Below, piece after piece: positions 63,219 through 64,000 of a stretch of DNA of 64,000 nucleotides. Under the pieces are notes generated by a model. The model had not been told where the DNA came from, did not search any database, and saw only the letters and a list, made by a program, of their open reading frames with translations. The DNA comes from Okibacterium fritillariae (lineage in GTDB: Bacteria > Actinomycetota > Actinomycetes > Actinomycetales > Microbacteriaceae): contig NZ_FUZP01000002.1 of the NCBI RefSeq assembly GCF_900167575.1, positions 186,001-250,000 of the forward strand. The letters run 5' to 3'. The position numbers and the translations under genes are program-made. The first letter of the stretch is position 1; every line of letters begins with the position of its first letter.

Positions 63219-64000
63219 CCGCAGTTCTTCTTCTTCAATGCGACGGTGACCGTGGTGTTCTCGGGGTTGGCGTTGGTGTTCGCCGCCGGGTTCTGGCCGG
63301 TCACCTGGCCGTCGTTCGGCGCGTTGGGGTCGGCCGTGCACATGAACTGCACCCCGAACCCGGCGTCTTCGAGCGACTTTTGGGCCCGTTGCTGGTTTTG
63401 GTTGGCCACATCGGGCACGGCGACCTCGGCCGGCTGCCCGCTCGACGGACGCAACGTGATGGTCGATCCGACCGACACGTTGGCACCGGCACCCGGCTCG
63501 GTGGCCGCGACGACGCCTTCCTGCAGCTGCGACGCGATGGGCTCGCCCGTGGCGACGGTGAAGCCCGCGGACTGCAGCGTGGTGGTGGCGTCGGCGACGG
63601 ACTTGCCGCGCACATCGGGAACAGCGACCTGCTTGGCGCGGATGAGGCTCTGCGAGGGCTGCGGGAACGCATCCCCGCCGAACTTCGCGACGGCCGAGTT
63701 CATGATCTGCGACCAGACTCGGAACTTCGCGCTGAAGCCGGTTTGCCCGCCGAGCACCCGCACGTTGTACATGCTAGCCTTACCCGAGACGTTGCCGATC
63801 CACAGCGAGGTGACGGCCTTGGTGGTGCCACCCGTAATCCAGGAGTGCAGGGCGTCGTCGGCGGTTCCCGTCTTGCCGAACAGCGGGGCGCCGCGCACGG
63901 TGGTGGCCGCGGCGGTTCCGCCGGGCTGGAAGATCGTCTGCATGGCGTAGGCGGCCGTGTTCGCGATCTCGGGCGTGACACCCTGCTTGCAGTTGGCGCT
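63215..64000 (-). CDS. Class A penicillin-binding protein, C-terminal part with PASTA domains
   Basis: The frame runs to the right edge, so the N-terminal glycosyltransferase domain is outside. The visible 261 residues begin within the transpeptidase domain (CKQGVTPEIANTAAYAMQTIF) and contain the KTGT box (FGKTGTADDALHSWI). Two PASTA domains follow (VAVPDVRGKSVADATTTLQSAGF and VAVPDVANQNQQRAQKSLEDAGF) before a KKKNCG tail. It polymerises and cross-links peptidoglycan at the outer membrane face, PonA-like; PASTA domains bind cell-wall fragments. Coupled to the phosphoesterase gene. Confidence 0.92.
   Translation of the reverse strand, partial: SANCKQGVTPEIANTAAYAMQTIFQPGGTAAATTVRGAPLFGKTGTADDALHSWITGGTTKAVTSLWIGNVSGKASMYNVRVLGGQTGFSAKFRVWSQIMNSAVAKFGGDAFPQPSQSLIRAKQVAVPDVRGKSVADATTTLQSAGFTVATGEPIASQLQEGVVAATEPGAGANVSVGSTITLRPSSGQPAEVAVPDVANQNQQRAQKSLEDAGFGVQFMCTADPNAPNDGQVTGQNPAANTNANPENTTVTVALKKKNCG

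Overview
The window is a high-GC chromosomal segment of an actinobacterium, most likely a member of the Microbacteriaceae. The clues are the strong G/C third-position bias, leaderless or GTG/TTG starts, a DUF222 protein behind a LexA-type box, a DUF4012 protein, an LPDTG surface protein and a PASTA-domain penicillin-binding protein. I recognise no complete mobile element, CRISPR array or phage module.

Layout. (a) 1-7.3 kb: cell-wall sugar recycling genes (anmK end, murQ, nagB) converge on a four-gene peptide/oligopeptide-type ABC transporter; the two units share a CTAG stop. (b) 7.6-11.3 kb: an AraC regulator, a TetR regulator divergent from a thioredoxin-reductase-like flavoprotein, and a CPBP-family membrane protease with a His-rich insertion. 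(c) 11.4-29.7 kb: an exopolysaccharide (EPS) locus. It holds a BY-kinase/Wzz, a low-molecular-weight tyrosine phosphatase, a priming sugar-phosphate transferase, a Wzy-like polymerase, a flippase, five glycosyltransferases, two hexapeptide acyltransferases, a DUF4012 membrane protein, an LPDTG wall-anchored protein and UDP-glucose dehydrogenase. From about 16.7 kb the base composition is clearly less GC-rich, as in an exchangeable serotype-like cassette. One glycosyltransferase is shifted out of frame by a run of nine G. (d) 29.8-40.9 kb: mixed housekeeping and accessory genes, including a divergent EamA exporter/TetR pair, an acyltransferase-3 protein, a zinc alcohol dehydrogenase with a structured leader, two VanZ proteins flanking a truncated DUF222 gene and tRNA-Pro(CGG), an HSL-type esterase and a PfkB kinase.

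(e) 40.9-50.2 kb: a divergent catabolic island. The leftward arm has a SAF-domain homoserine-dehydrogenase-like oxidoreductase, two COG3618-type lactonases and two ACS-type MFS transporters. The rightward arm has a DUF1537 kinase, a class II aldolase and a DeoR regulator. It reads as uptake, lactone hydrolysis, oxidation, phosphorylation and aldol/decarboxylative cleavage of a sugar acid. It lacks the usual LtnD/OtnI/DenD enzymes and is the best candidate for an undescribed pathway. (f) 50.2-62.1 kb: stress and storage carbohydrate genes (SDR, secreted Gly-rich protein, Dps, GH15 glucoamylase-like, PNPOx-like protein, then glgX-treY-treZ for converting glycogen to trehalose). (g) 62.2-64 kb: a membrane-anchored metallophosphoesterase translationally coupled to the 3' end of a class A PBP with PASTA domains.

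All calls come from reading the sequence and family motifs. No database search was run, and promoters and operators are visual predictions.
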